A stretch of 35,132 bases of DNA, from assembly GCA_001544595.2 (NCBI GenBank), contig FCOH02000042.1, positions 1-35,132 of the forward strand, written 5' to 3'. The notes beneath the pieces were generated by a model, which ran no database searches, was not told the origin of the DNA, and saw nothing but the letters and a program-made list of their open reading frames with translations. Both the position numbers and the translations under genes were made by a program. Shown here one piece after another: positions 8,226-16,344 of this stretch. How positions within the stretch are numbered: the stretch's first letter is position 1; each line of letters opens with the position of its first letter. The stretch is from Caballeronia peredens. Its GTDB lineage: Bacteria; Pseudomonadota; Gammaproteobacteria; Burkholderiales; Burkholderiaceae.

Positions 8226-8273
8226 CGAGGGCGAAAAACGTAAGGAAGCGTCGTAAAAAACCGCGAAAGCGCT

Positions 8274-8279
8274 ATTGTA
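8274..8279 (-). promoter_or_regulatory. Probable -10 element for serB
   Basis: On the minus strand the hexamer TACAAT lies at 8279-8274, 48 nt before the serB start, in the context CCCGTACAATAGCGC. The -35 region is GC-rich and weak. Confidence 0.45.
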
Positions 8280-8306
8280 CGGGCGCGGCGTGACGCGACG
8301 TGACGC

Positions 8307-9263
8307 TCAGCGCTGCACACGCGCCGGATCGGCATCCCAGTAAGGCGGCTCGCCGAACTGCGCGGCCAGGAACTCGATGAACGCGAGTGTCTTCGGCGGC
8401 ACGAACGCGCGGCTCGGATACACGGCCCAGATCGCGACGGTTTGCGCGAGCGGGTAGTCGTCGAGCAGCGTGACGAGTTCGCCGCTCACGAGCAGAGGCG
8501 CGACGCTCCACGTCGATTTCAGCCCGATGCCGATGCCCGCCGCGAGCGCATCGCGGATCACTTCGCCATTGTCGGTGACGAGCCGCCCCGACACGCGCAC
8601 GTCGATCACGCCCGTCGGCGTGACGAAGCTCCAGTCGCGCTGATCGGCGAGGATCACGCATTCGTGCTGCGCGAGATCGGCGGGATGGCGCGGCGTGCCG
8701 TGCTCCGCCAGATACGCGGGCGACGCGCACAGCACGCGCCGGTTGCTCGCGAGTTTCCTGGCGATGAGCGTCGAATCCTTCAGCGCGCCGATGCGGATCG
8801 CGAGATCGATGCCTTCGTCGACGAGATCGACGATCTGGTCGGTCATGCGCAGCTCGACGCTCACGCCCGGAAACTGGCGCAGAAACGCCGGAATCAGCGG
8901 CGAGATGTGCTGGCGGCCGAGCGACGAGGGCATCGTCACGCGCAGGCGTCCGTGCGGATGCTCGCGCGCGCGCCCGACCGATGCGCGCGCGGCGTCGGCG
9001 GCATCGAGCAGCCCGCGCGCGTGCGCCGCGAAGATTTCGCCTTCCTGCGTGACGGAGACGCGCCGCGTCGTGCGATGCAGAAGCCGCGCGCCGAGCATGC
9101 GCTCGAGCCCGGCGATGCGCGCGCTCGCCACCGCCGGCGACAGGCCGAACTCGCGCGCCGCCGACGACAGGTTCGCCAGCGCCGCCGCGCGCATGAACAG
9201 GCCGACGTCGAGCAGATCGAGCCGCTCGCGCGCCGTTTCCGGCGGCTGAAGTTCGCTCGCCAT
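8307..9263 (-). CDS. LysR-family transcriptional regulator
   Basis: A 318-residue LysR-type protein. The winged helix-turn-helix occupies about residues 15-75 (LFMRAAALANLSSAAREFGLSP, then ERMLGARLLHRTTRRVSVT). The effector-binding domain follows from about 105 (GRLRVTMPSSLGRQHI). It resembles the large subgroup typified by DmlR/AaeR-like regulators, but the effector cannot be deduced. It is divergent from the dehydrogenase gene at 9372, and LysR proteins commonly control the adjacent divergent gene; a 9-bp inverted repeat lies between the two. The ATG is at 9263-9261. Confidence 0.9.
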   Translation of the reverse strand: MASELQPPETARERLDLLDVGLFMRAAALANLSSAAREFGLSPAVASARIAGLERMLGARLLHRTTRRVSVTQEGEIFAAHARGLLDAADAARASVGRAREHPHGRLRVTMPSSLGRQHISPLIPAFLRQFPGVSVELRMTDQIVDLVDEGIDLAIRIGALKDSTLIARKLASNRRVLCASPAYLAEHGTPRHPADLAQHECVILADQRDWSFVTPTGVIDVRVSGRLVTDNGEVIRDALAAGIGIGLKSTWSVAPLLVSGELVTLLDDYPLAQTVAIWAVYPSRAFVPPKTLAFIEFLAAQFGEPPYWDADPARVQR

Positions 9264-9273
9264 TTGATGGATT

Positions 9274-9312
9274 TTCCGAAAAATGTTTCAGCGATTATGA
9301 CGGTTTTCGGAA
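9274..9312. promoter_or_regulatory. Inverted repeat in the lysR/dehydrogenase divergent promoter region
   Basis: TTCCGAAAA at 9274-9282 is the exact reverse complement of TTTTCGGAA at 9304-9312. The centres are 30 bp apart, about three helical turns, so both arms face the same side of the helix. The element lies in the 108-bp divergent gap and is a good candidate operator for the adjacent LysR regulator. Binding is inferred. Confidence 0.5.
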
Positions 9313-9371
9313 GGGCGAGCGCGCACTAACATGAACGCACGTCGTCAATCTTCGCGTCTACGGAGCCATTT

Positions 9372-10388
9372 ATGAAAGCCATCGGCCTGACCCGCTATCT
9401 CCCGATCTCCAATCCCGAATCGCTGATCGATATCGAACTCGACAAGCCGACGCCCTCCGGCCGCGATCTGCTCGTGAAAATCGAGGCGATCGCCGTCAAC
9501 CCCGTCGACACGAAAGTGCGCGCGCCGAAGGACAAGGTCGAGGACACGCCGCGCGTGCTCGGCTGGGACGCGGCGGGCGTGGTGGTGGCGGCCGGTCCCG
9601 ACGTCACGTTGTTCAAGGCAGGCGATCCGGTCTATTACGCCGGCGACATCACGCGGCAGGGCGCGAACAGCGAGTTTCATCTGATCGACGAGCGCATCGT
9701 CGGCGCGAAGCCGAAGTCGCTCGATTTCGCCTGCGCGGCCGCGCTGCCGCTCACCACGATCACCGCGTGGGAAGCGCTCTTCGACCGCTTGCGCGTGTCG
9801 GCGGAGGGCAAGGACGCGGGCAAGTCGGTGCTGATCATCGGCGGGGCGGGCGGCGTGGGCTCGATCGGCATTCAGCTCGCCAAGCGGGTCGCGAAGCTCC
9901 AGGTGATCGCTACCGCGTCGCGGCCCGAGTCGGCGAAGTGGGCGGAAGAACTCGGCGCGGATCACATCGTCAATCATTTCGGGGATATTCCGAAGCAGAT
10001 GAAGGACATCGGCTTCCCGCAAGTCGATTACGTGCTGATCTTCAACGACACCGACAAGCATTTTCCGGCCGCCGCCGAAGTCATCAAGCCGCAAGGCGGC
10101 ATCGCGACGATCGTCGAGAATGCGAAGCCGCTGCCGGTCGAATTGCTGAAGTCGAAGAGCGCGGCGTTTCACTGGGAATTCATGTTCACGCGCGCGATGT
10201 TCAAGACGCCCGACATGATCGAGCAGCACAAGCTGCTTTCCGAAGTGGCGCGGCTGATCGACGCAGGCACGATCCGCACGACACTCGGCCGCGATCTCGG
10301 CAAGATCGATGCGGCGAATCTGCGCGAGGCGCATCGCCTGCTGGAAGAAGGGCGCACGGTCGGCAAGATCGTCATGACCGGTTTTTGA
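9372..10388 (+). CDS. Zinc-type alcohol dehydrogenase-like / quinone oxidoreductase family protein
   Basis: Medium-chain dehydrogenase/reductase of 338 residues. The N-terminal GroES-like catalytic domain includes AIAVNPVDTKVR and LGWDAAGVV. The Rossmann fold has GGAGGVG at residues 157-163. The usual zinc-ligand cysteine and histidine set is not evident, which fits the quinone-oxidoreductase-like branch (often annotated as zinc-binding alcohol dehydrogenase family) that reduces quinones or activated double bonds with NADPH. The substrate is unknown. The ATG at 9372 is preceded by ACGGAG. It is divergent from a lysR gene, its probable regulator. Confidence 0.88.
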   Translation: MKAIGLTRYLPISNPESLIDIELDKPTPSGRDLLVKIEAIAVNPVDTKVRAPKDKVEDTPRVLGWDAAGVVVAAGPDVTLFKAGDPVYYAGDITRQGANSEFHLIDERIVGAKPKSLDFACAAALPLTTITAWEALFDRLRVSAEGKDAGKSVLIIGGAGGVGSIGIQLAKRVAKLQVIATASRPESAKWAEELGADHIVNHFGDIPKQMKDIGFPQVDYVLIFNDTDKHFPAAAEVIKPQGGIATIVENAKPLPVELLKSKSAAFHWEFMFTRAMFKTPDMIEQHKLLSEVARLIDAGTIRTTLGRDLGKIDAANLREAHRLLEEGRTVGKIVMTGF

Positions 10389-10555
10389 TCGCGTTGATGA
10401 ACGTCGTCATCGGCGAGCCACCGATTGGGGTTATCCACTAGGATGACCCGGCATGCGCGGCGCTAGACTGAATTCGCCCCAGGGTATTCAATTCGGCATC
10501 CCGGCGCGCTTCACGGCGCCGGATTTCCCCAAGCGCTTGATACGGAGGTGGCGGC

Positions 10556-11107
10556 ATGAATCGTCGTTCGATCGTTCGTCGCATCAGTTCCGTCGCCGCG
10601 CTCGCGATGTTCGCCGCGACCGCCCAGGCGACGCCAGGCATCAAGGTTCTCTCCGAAGCGCCCAACGACGGCCCCATCAAATACACGGTGAAGATGGCGT
10701 CGAAGAGTTTCGGCAACGAACAGGAAACGCGCACCATCCGCTCCGGCCAGACCGACGACTTCACCTGGCAGGGCAGCGCGCCCAACGGCGCGCAGGCCGT
10801 GCCGGACGGCTGTCCGCAGGCGGCGTCGGTGCCGAAGAGCGCGGACGGCGCGGCGGTCAAGCAGGTGCAGATACGCTTCGCGCCGGTCGTCGCGGACAAT
10901 GGCGCGGCGAACGTGCAGATCAGCTTTCGCGCCTATGCGCCAAAGGGGACCAGCAAGGTGACCGTGGGCGGCAAGAGCCTGCAATGTCCCGTCGACAATC
11001 GCTTCAGCCAGATCGTGCGTTTCTCCATGCCGACATCGACCGGTTCGAAGAAGACCGTCACGCTCGACGACGGCACGCAATTGACCGTCACGGCAAACCG
11101 GAAATAA
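10556..11107 (+). CDS. Small exported protein, possibly DUF6013 family
   Basis: A 183-residue protein with a clear Sec signal peptide (MNRRSIVRRI, then SSVAALAMFAATAQA, cleavage likely after Ala25). The mature part is predicted beta-rich and contains two cysteines, Cys86 in DGCPQ and Cys144 in LQCPVD, which could form a periplasmic disulfide. It resembles uncharacterised Burkholderia proteins that I believe are grouped as DUF6013; I am not certain of the family number. The ribosome binding site is strong (GGAGGTGG, 10 nt before ATG). An intrinsic terminator follows, so it is probably monocistronic. Function is unknown. Confidence 0.8.
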   Translation: MNRRSIVRRISSVAALAMFAATAQATPGIKVLSEAPNDGPIKYTVKMASKSFGNEQETRTIRSGQTDDFTWQGSAPNGAQAVPDGCPQAASVPKSADGAAVKQVQIRFAPVVADNGAANVQISFRAYAPKGTSKVTVGGKSLQCPVDNRFSQIVRFSMPTSTGSKKTVTLDDGTQLTVTANRK

Positions 11108-11117
11108 ATCTTCTTGC

Positions 11118-11151
11118 GCGCGGTGCCTGGTCTCGGCCGCGCTTTATTTTT
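11118..11151 (+). terminator. Intrinsic terminator after the small exported protein gene
   Basis: GCGCGG at 11118-11123 pairs with CCGCGC at 11137-11142, followed at once by TTTATTTTT to 11151. It starts 11 nt after the stop codon of the upstream gene. The rest of the gap to ku (11152-11390) carries only the sigma-54-like element described separately. Confidence 0.75.
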
Positions 11152-11316
11152 CGCCCAATTCGCAACTAACGGTCTTTTCTTCGATCATCCGCGAATCGGG
11201 CAAGCGCGGCGCGATTTTTCTCAATTTCCCGTCCGATCAGTAAGGCTTACAGATCGCCGGCCTCGCGACGGCGGCGACGGCCCGGACGAGCCCGCACGCC
11301 AAGGCTTTCGCGGAGC

Positions 11317-11332
11317 TTGGCACGCTTCGTGC
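11317..11332 (+). promoter_or_regulatory. Sigma-54-like -24/-12 promoter upstream of ku
   Basis: The sequence TTGGCACGCTTCGTGC has the invariant GG at 11319-11320 and GC at 11331-11332 separated by exactly 10 bp. The -24 half (TTGGCACG) matches the RpoN consensus fully; the -12 half is GTGC instead of TTGC. Transcription would start near 11344, 47 nt before the ku ATG. No activator site was identified. Confidence 0.5.
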
Positions 11333-11390
11333 GAATCCTGTCGATGCGCGCGATCCCGCGCGATTCGTTTCCGACAGCGAAGGTGCCGCG

Positions 11391-12302
11391 ATGCCCCACA
11401 TGATCTGGAAAGGCGCGATCAGCTTCGGGCTGGTCCACGTGCCCGTGCAACTCTATCCGGCGACGCAGTCGGAGAAAGTCGGCTTCAACCTGCTCGACAA
11501 GCGTTCGATGGACCCGATCGGCTACAAGCAGATCAACAAGAACACGGGCAAGGAAGTCACGCGTGACAACATCGTGCGCGGTTTCGAGTATGAGAAGGGC
11601 AAGTACGTCGTGATGACCGACGCCGAAATCCGCGCTGCCAATCCGGAATCGACGCAGACGGTCGACATTCTCGCCTTCGTCGATGCGCCCGAAATTTCCT
11701 TTCTCTCGCTCGACACGCCTTATTACCTCGCGCCCGACCGCAAGGGCGAGAAGGTCTACGCGCTGCTGCGCGACGCGCTGAAGGACACGGGCAAGGTCGG
11801 TATCGCGAGCGTCGTGCTGCACAACAAGCAGCATCTCGCGGCGTTGATTCCGGTCGGGCCGGCGCTCGCGCTCAACACGCTGCGCTGGGGCGACGAAGTG
11901 CGCGACTTCAGCGAATTCAAGTTTCCCGACGAAGACACGAAAAAGGCCGGCGTCTCGCCGAAAGAACTGGAGATGGCCAAGCGCCTCATCGACGACATGA
12001 GCGACACCTGGGATCCGACCAAGTATCACGACACGTTCCGCGACGACATCATCGCGCTCGTCGAGAAGAAGGTGAAGGAAGGCAAGGTCGCCGAAGTGAT
12101 GAAGGTCGAGGAGGGCGGCGAGCGCAAGGCATCGGCCGATATTCTCGACTTGTCCGAACTGCTCAAGCGCAGCCTGAAGAAGGGCGGCACGACCAGGCGC
12201 GGCAGCAAGACGGCGCCGTCCGCCGCCGACGATACGACCGACGACAGCGGCGAGGAAACCGCACGCCCAGCGCGCAAGACGGCGCGCCGCAAGCGCGCAT
12301 GA
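11391..12302 (+). CDS. ku: Non-homologous end-joining protein Ku
   Basis: Homodimeric DNA-end-binding protein of the bacterial double-strand-break repair pathway; it recruits LigD to broken ends. The 303-residue protein begins with the family hallmark WKGAISFGLVHVPV and shows the conserved core FNLLDKRSMDPIGYK and GFEYEKGKYV. The C-terminal ~45 residues (after about 258) are rich in Lys, Arg, Thr and Ala (ending ARKTARRKRA), the extension known to bind DNA and LigD in other Ku proteins. ligD begins 50 nt downstream on the same strand. A sigma-54-like element lies upstream, suggesting conditional expression. Confidence 0.97.
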   Translation: MPHMIWKGAISFGLVHVPVQLYPATQSEKVGFNLLDKRSMDPIGYKQINKNTGKEVTRDNIVRGFEYEKGKYVVMTDAEIRAANPESTQTVDILAFVDAPEISFLSLDTPYYLAPDRKGEKVYALLRDALKDTGKVGIASVVLHNKQHLAALIPVGPALALNTLRWGDEVRDFSEFKFPDEDTKKAGVSPKELEMAKRLIDDMSDTWDPTKYHDTFRDDIIALVEKKVKEGKVAEVMKVEEGGERKASADILDLSELLKRSLKKGGTTRRGSKTAPSAADDTTDDSGEETARPARKTARRKRA

Positions 12303-12352
12303 GCGGCGAGTCAATCACGACGAGTCCCGAATGAGTCCCGAGTCCGACGACG

Positions 12353-15136
12353 ATGGCCGCAAAACTCGAAACCTATCAGCGCATGCGCAGCTTCGAAAAG
12401 ACGCCGGAGCCGTCCGGCGCCGCGAAGCGCGGTCCGCGCGCGAAGAAGTCCGCAAAACAGGCGCTCTCGTTCGTGATTCAGGAACATGATGCGCGCCGCC
12501 TGCACTACGACTTCCGGCTGGAACTCGACGGCGCGCTCAAATCGTGGGCCGTGCCCAAAGGCCCGAGCCTCGATCCGTCGGTGAAGCGGCTTGCCGTGCA
12601 TGTCGAGGATCATCCGCTCGATTACGGCTCGTTCGAAGGCGAGATTCCCGAGGGGAACTATGGCGCGGGCAGCGTCATCGTGTGGGATCGCGGCACGTGG
12701 GCGCCGCAGTCGGGAAGCATCGAGGACGCGGCGCGCGAGTACGAGAAAGGCAAGCTCAAGTTCACGCTCGATGGAGAAAAGCTGCACGGCGGCTGGACGC
12801 TCGTGAAAAGCCACATGCGCGGCAGCGGCGACAAGGAGCAGTGGCTGCTCATCAAGGAACGCGACGACGAAGCGCGGCCCGAAGCCGACTACGACATCTT
12901 GCTGAAGAAGCCCGGCAGCGTGTTGTCGACATCGCTCGGCGCGCGCAGCAAGAGCGGCGCGTTGCTCGATCGTGCCGAGCGCCGGGCGAGCGCGAAGAAA
13001 GCCGCGGCGCGCGAGCCGGCGACGAAAGCAGCGACGAAGACCACGAAGACGAACAAGGCGGCGAAGGCGAACGGCCACGCGCATCCGGACATCGTCGCGA
13101 CACGCAGCGCCGAATCGTTGCGCACGCTGTCGCATGAACCCGCGATCGAAGGCGCGTTGAAGGCAAAGCTTCCCGCGACCTTCAAGCCGCAACTCGCGAC
13201 GCTCGTCGATGCCGCGCCGCCCGGCGACGACTGGGCCTACGAAATCAAGTTCGACGGTTATCGCGTGCTGGCGCGCATCGAGACGGTGAAGGGGAAACGC
13301 GCCGTTCGCATCGACACGCGCAACGGCAACGACTGGACCGCGAAGTTCTCGAAGCAGGTGAAGGCGCTCGAGCAGCTCGACATCGAAAGCGGCTGGCTCG
13401 ACGGTGAAGCCGTGGTTCTCGATGAACGCGGCCTGCCCGATTTCCAGGCGCTGCAAAACGCTTTCGATGTGGGCCGGCCGCAGGACATCGTCGTGTATTT
13501 CTTCGACGTGCCGTATCTGAACGGCTACGACCTGCGCCACGTGCCGCTCGTGCAACGCCGCGCGATTCTCAAGGCGCTGATCGAGCCGGTCGACGATCCG
13601 GTGCTGCGCTATTCGCAGGACTTCGCTTTCCACGCCGACGACCTGCTGAAAAGCGCGTGCGACATGGCGCTCGAAGGGATCATCGGCAAGCGGATGGACG
13701 CCACGTATGTGTCGGGGCGCAGCAATGCGTGGATCAAGCTCAAGTGCCGCCGGCGGCAGGAGTTCGTGATCGGCGGCTATTCGGAACCGGCGGGCAGCCG
13801 CGGTCAGTTCGGCGCGCTGCTGCTCGGCGTCTACGACACGCACGGCAAGCTGCAATACGCCGGGCGCGTGGGCAGCGGCTTCGATCACGCGACGCTCGTC
13901 GCGGTGAAGAAGGAACTCGACCGCCGCGAAACGAAGCGCATGCCGTTCGCGAGCGAGCCGCAGGAACGCAGCCGCACGCCGGTGCATTGGGTGAAACCGG
14001 AACTCGTGGCCGAGTGCAATTTCGCGGAATGGACCAAGGAGCGCATCGTGCGACAAGCATCGTTCGTCAGTCTGCGTGACGATAAACCGGCGCGGCAGAT
14101 CGTCAGGGAAGAGCCTGCGCCGGCGAAAAGGGCGGCAAAGAAGGCGGCTGCGAAAACGGCTACGAAAACGGCGACGAAAACTGCGGGGAAGGCGGCGGCA
14201 AAGAAGAGCGTCGCCGCGAAGACCAGTTCGGCGTCGGCCGAAGTCGACGGCGTGAAGATCACGCATCCGGAACGCGTGATCGACAAGTCCACGGGCCTGC
14301 GCAAGATCGATGTCGTCGAGTATTACGCGTCGGTCGCCGACTGGATGCTGCCGCATCTGAAGGACCGCCCGGTGTCACTCGTGCGCGCGCCGGAGGACAT
14401 CGGCGGCGAGCTGTTTTTTCAGAAGCACAGCGCGAAGCTCGCAATTCCGCATATCACGCAGCATCCCGATATCGATCCGGGCCATCCGCCGCTGCTGACG
14501 ATCGAATCGCCCGAGGCGCTCGTCGGCACCGCGCAGATGGGCACCATCGAACTGCATACGTGGAACGCGGTCGCGTCGAACATCGAGAAGCCGGATCGCA
14601 TGGTGTTCGATCTCGATCCGGGCGAGGGCGTCGGCTGGGCGCGCATGATCGAGGCAGCGCGGCTCACGAAGGAGCTTCTTGGCGAACTCGGACTCGAATC
14701 GTTCTGCAAGACGAGCGGCGGCAAAGGCTTTCACGTGGTCGTGCCGCTCGTCAGGCAGGCGGGCTGGGACGAGATGAAGGACTTCTCGCAGGCGGTCGCG
14801 CAGCATATGGCGAGCACCTTGCCCAAGCTCTTCTCCGCGAAGATGGGCATGCAGAATCGCAAGGGAAAGATTTTCATCGACTATTTGCGCAACAACCGCG
14901 GGTCGAGCACGGTCGCGGCTTTCTCGCTGCGGGCGCGTCCGGGACTCGGCGCATCCATGCCGATCGCCTGGGAAGAACTCGACGATGTGCGAAGCGGCGA
15001 TCAATGGAACCTCGGCAACGTGCGCGAACGGCTCGATGCGCTGAAGAGCGATCCGTGGTCGGGCTACGAGCGCGCGCGCAAGCGGCTCACGGCCGCGATG
15101 AAGAAGCGGCTCGGGCTCGACGGCTCGCGCAAGTGA
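12353..15136 (+). CDS. ligD: Multidomain DNA ligase D
   Basis: Enzyme that processes and seals broken DNA ends with Ku. All three activities are present in 927 residues. The 3'-phosphoesterase is at about 35-195 (His45, His51, Asp53 and His87 match the catalytic pattern of the Pseudomonas enzyme). The ATP-dependent ligase is at about 275-580, with nucleotidyl-acceptor Lys299 in EIKFDGYR and a typical OB-fold end. The primase-type polymerase is at about 640-915, with metal-binding FDLDP (Asp753, Asp755) and the SGGKGFHV motif. Two Lys/Ala-rich linkers (about 207-242 and 585-630) separate the domains; the second is built from short DNA repeats. The order phosphoesterase-ligase-polymerase is that of Pseudomonas, unlike the mycobacterial order. 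Confidence 0.96.
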   Translation: MAAKLETYQRMRSFEKTPEPSGAAKRGPRAKKSAKQALSFVIQEHDARRLHYDFRLELDGALKSWAVPKGPSLDPSVKRLAVHVEDHPLDYGSFEGEIPEGNYGAGSVIVWDRGTWAPQSGSIEDAAREYEKGKLKFTLDGEKLHGGWTLVKSHMRGSGDKEQWLLIKERDDEARPEADYDILLKKPGSVLSTSLGARSKSGALLDRAERRASAKKAAAREPATKAATKTTKTNKAAKANGHAHPDIVATRSAESLRTLSHEPAIEGALKAKLPATFKPQLATLVDAAPPGDDWAYEIKFDGYRVLARIETVKGKRAVRIDTRNGNDWTAKFSKQVKALEQLDIESGWLDGEAVVLDERGLPDFQALQNAFDVGRPQDIVVYFFDVPYLNGYDLRHVPLVQRRAILKALIEPVDDPVLRYSQDFAFHADDLLKSACDMALEGIIGKRMDATYVSGRSNAWIKLKCRRRQEFVIGGYSEPAGSRGQFGALLLGVYDTHGKLQYAGRVGSGFDHATLVAVKKELDRRETKRMPFASEPQERSRTPVHWVKPELVAECNFAEWTKERIVRQASFVSLRDDKPARQIVREEPAPAKRAAKKAAAKTATKTATKTAGKAAAKKSVAAKTSSASAEVDGVKITHPERVIDKSTGLRKIDVVEYYASVADWMLPHLKDRPVSLVRAPEDIGGELFFQKHSAKLAIPHITQHPDIDPGHPPLLTIESPEALVGTAQMGTIELHTWNAVASNIEKPDRMVFDLDPGEGVGWARMIEAARLTKELLGELGLESFCKTSGGKGFHVVVPLVRQAGWDEMKDFSQAVAQHMASTLPKLFSAKMGMQNRKGKIFIDYLRNNRGSSTVAAFSLRARPGLGASMPIAWEELDDVRSGDQWNLGNVRERLDALKSDPWSGYERARKRLTAAMKKRLGLDGSRK
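14150..14185 (+). repeat. Imperfect 12-bp tandem repeat inside the ligD linker
   Basis: Three units of the form (g/a)CGAAAACGGC(t/g) lie end to end at 14150-14161, 14162-14173 and 14174-14185. They encode repeated A/T-K-T-A residues in the basic linker between ligase and polymerase domains. Slippage here would lengthen or shorten the linker without shifting the frame. Confidence 0.6.
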
Positions 15137-15183
15137 GCGTGCATGCAACGAACAAGCGAAGCAAACGAAGCACGGAGGATGCG

Positions 15184-15441
15184 ATGAAACAAGCGAAGAA
15201 GGAGCCCGACACTGCGCCCGAACGCGGACGCGACACGCAACGGCGCGACGATGCCGCCGGCGCGCCGCTGCCTCACGAAGCGGACCAGAACGTCGAGTCG
15301 CAGCACGAGCACGAAGCGCGCGACGTGGGCAAGCAGGCGCACGAAGACATCGAGCGCGGCCTCGTCGATACGGACGAGCCGCTGCGCGGCTTTCCTCCCG
15401 GACCAAGCAAAAAGGCCGAAACGCGCCCTCGCAAACCATAG
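15184..15441 (+). CDS. Small hydrophilic protein downstream of ligD
   Basis: An 85-residue, very polar protein (KQAKKEPDTAPERGRDTQRR, later ADQNVESQHEHEARD) with no membrane segment, probably disordered. It is unusually rich in Glu, Asp, Arg, His and Gln. The ATG has a strong ribosome binding site (CGGAGG, about 6 nt upstream). It begins 47 nt after the ligD stop on the same strand, which suggests co-expression with ku-ligD. I do not recognise a characterised family. A role in end joining or stress tolerance is a guess from position only. Confidence 0.7.
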   Translation: MKQAKKEPDTAPERGRDTQRRDDAAGAPLPHEADQNVESQHEHEARDVGKQAHEDIERGLVDTDEPLRGFPPGPSKKAETRPRKP

Positions 15442-15559
15442 AAAAGCACACAGAAAAGCATTTGAACCAGACGGTGAAAACGTTGCGGAAGCACGCGCGC
15501 GCCGCGTGTGACCATGCGTGAGCCAGCGCGACGAATAGCAGCGCGGCGGCCGCTTTGCG

Positions 15560-15565
15560 TAGAAT
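15560..15565 (+). promoter_or_regulatory. Possible -10 element before the bphO leader
   Basis: TAGAAT at 15560-15565, in the context TTTGCGTAGAATGATTC, resembles a sigma-70 -10. No convincing -35 was found. Transcription would start near 15572, just before a hairpin with a T-run. Confidence 0.4.
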
Positions 15566-15578
15566 GATTCAGTCATCG

Positions 15579-15615
15579 AACGCGGGGCCCGGCAGCAACG
15601 TTTGCCGCGTTTTTT
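15579..15615 (+). terminator. Hairpin with T-run in the gap before bphO
   Basis: AACGCGG at 15579-15585 pairs with CCGCGTT at 15605-15611, and the second arm runs into six T (15610-15615). The 19-nt loop can form an inner CGGCA/TGCCG hairpin as an alternative (15590-15594 with 15603-15607). It could terminate the ku-ligD transcript 138 nt after that operon's last gene, or act as an attenuator in the leader of the light-sensing operon if the -10 at 15560 is real. Confidence 0.6.
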
Positions 15616-15714
15616 CTACCGATACGCGCACCGCATGACGCGCCGCGACCGGTAAGCGCTTCCGATGCCCGCATCATCATGCCGCGTCGCGGCTTGCAGT
15701 CAACCGAACGAAAC

Positions 15715-16344
15715 ATGCCACTCGACCTTCTGTCCCGTCTCAAGCACGAAACCGCCGCGTGTCACGCGCGGCTCGAGAATGCGCTCGATCTGATGCGGGA
15801 CGATCTTCAGCGCGACGAATACATCGCCTTGCTCGAACGCTTCTATGGCTATGTCGCGCCATGGGAAGACGCAACCTCGGCGTGCATGCCGGCATCGCTC
15901 GCCGCGTTCTTCGACGAACGCCGCAAGGCGCCGCTGCTCGCCGCCGATCTCGCCGCACTGCTCGGCGAGCGCCGTCCGGTCGCCTCCGTGCCGCAGGCGG
16001 ACGCCGGCTACGACCTGCCGCGCATGCACAACGTCGGCAGCGCGTTCGGGTCGATGTACGTGATGGAAGGCAGCACGCTCGGCGGGCGCTTCATCGCGCC
16101 GCACGTCGCGCAGCAACTCGATCTCGTGCCCGGCGTCGGCAATGCCTATTTCGACGGCTACGGCGCGCGCACCGGCAGCATGTGGAAGGCGTTTCGCGAA
16201 ACCGCGGCAGCGGTCGTGCCGGAGCTTCAATACGACGACGCGGTGAAGGCCGCCATCGCCACATTCGAAAGCCTTCAGTCGTGGTTGTGTCCCGAGGCGG
16301 CCGAACTCGGTTGCGCGCAGCCCGCGCCGGGGGCGGCTTCATGA
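15715..16344 (+). CDS. bphO: Biliverdin-producing heme oxygenase (BphO type)
   Basis: Opens heme to biliverdin, iron and CO, supplying the chromophore for the bacteriophytochrome encoded next. From the ATG at 15715 it has 209 residues, usual for bacterial heme oxygenases. The N-terminal helix LSRLKHETAACHARLE contains His17, at the position of the proximal heme ligand. The distal-helix sequence GSMYVMEGSTLGG (about residues 112-124) is the family hallmark. An upstream in-frame ATG at 15679 would add 12 residues not typical of the family; neither has a clear ribosome binding site. Its stop overlaps the phytochrome start (ATGA at 16341-16344), so translation is coupled. Confidence 0.93.
   Translation: MPLDLLSRLKHETAACHARLENALDLMRDDLQRDEYIALLERFYGYVAPWEDATSACMPASLAAFFDERRKAPLLAADLAALLGERRPVASVPQADAGYDLPRMHNVGSAFGSMYVMEGSTLGGRFIAPHVAQQLDLVPGVGNAYFDGYGARTGSMWKAFRETAAAVVPELQYDDAVKAAIATFESLQSWLCPEAAELGCAQPAPGAAS

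Noticed and set aside
10431..10439. Single DnaA-box-like TTATCCACT
   Set aside because: One isolated near-match has little weight; it lies in the leader region of the small exported protein gene.
12311..14356. 681-codon minus-strand open frame
   Set aside because: Antisense to ligD, Arg-rich and without motifs.
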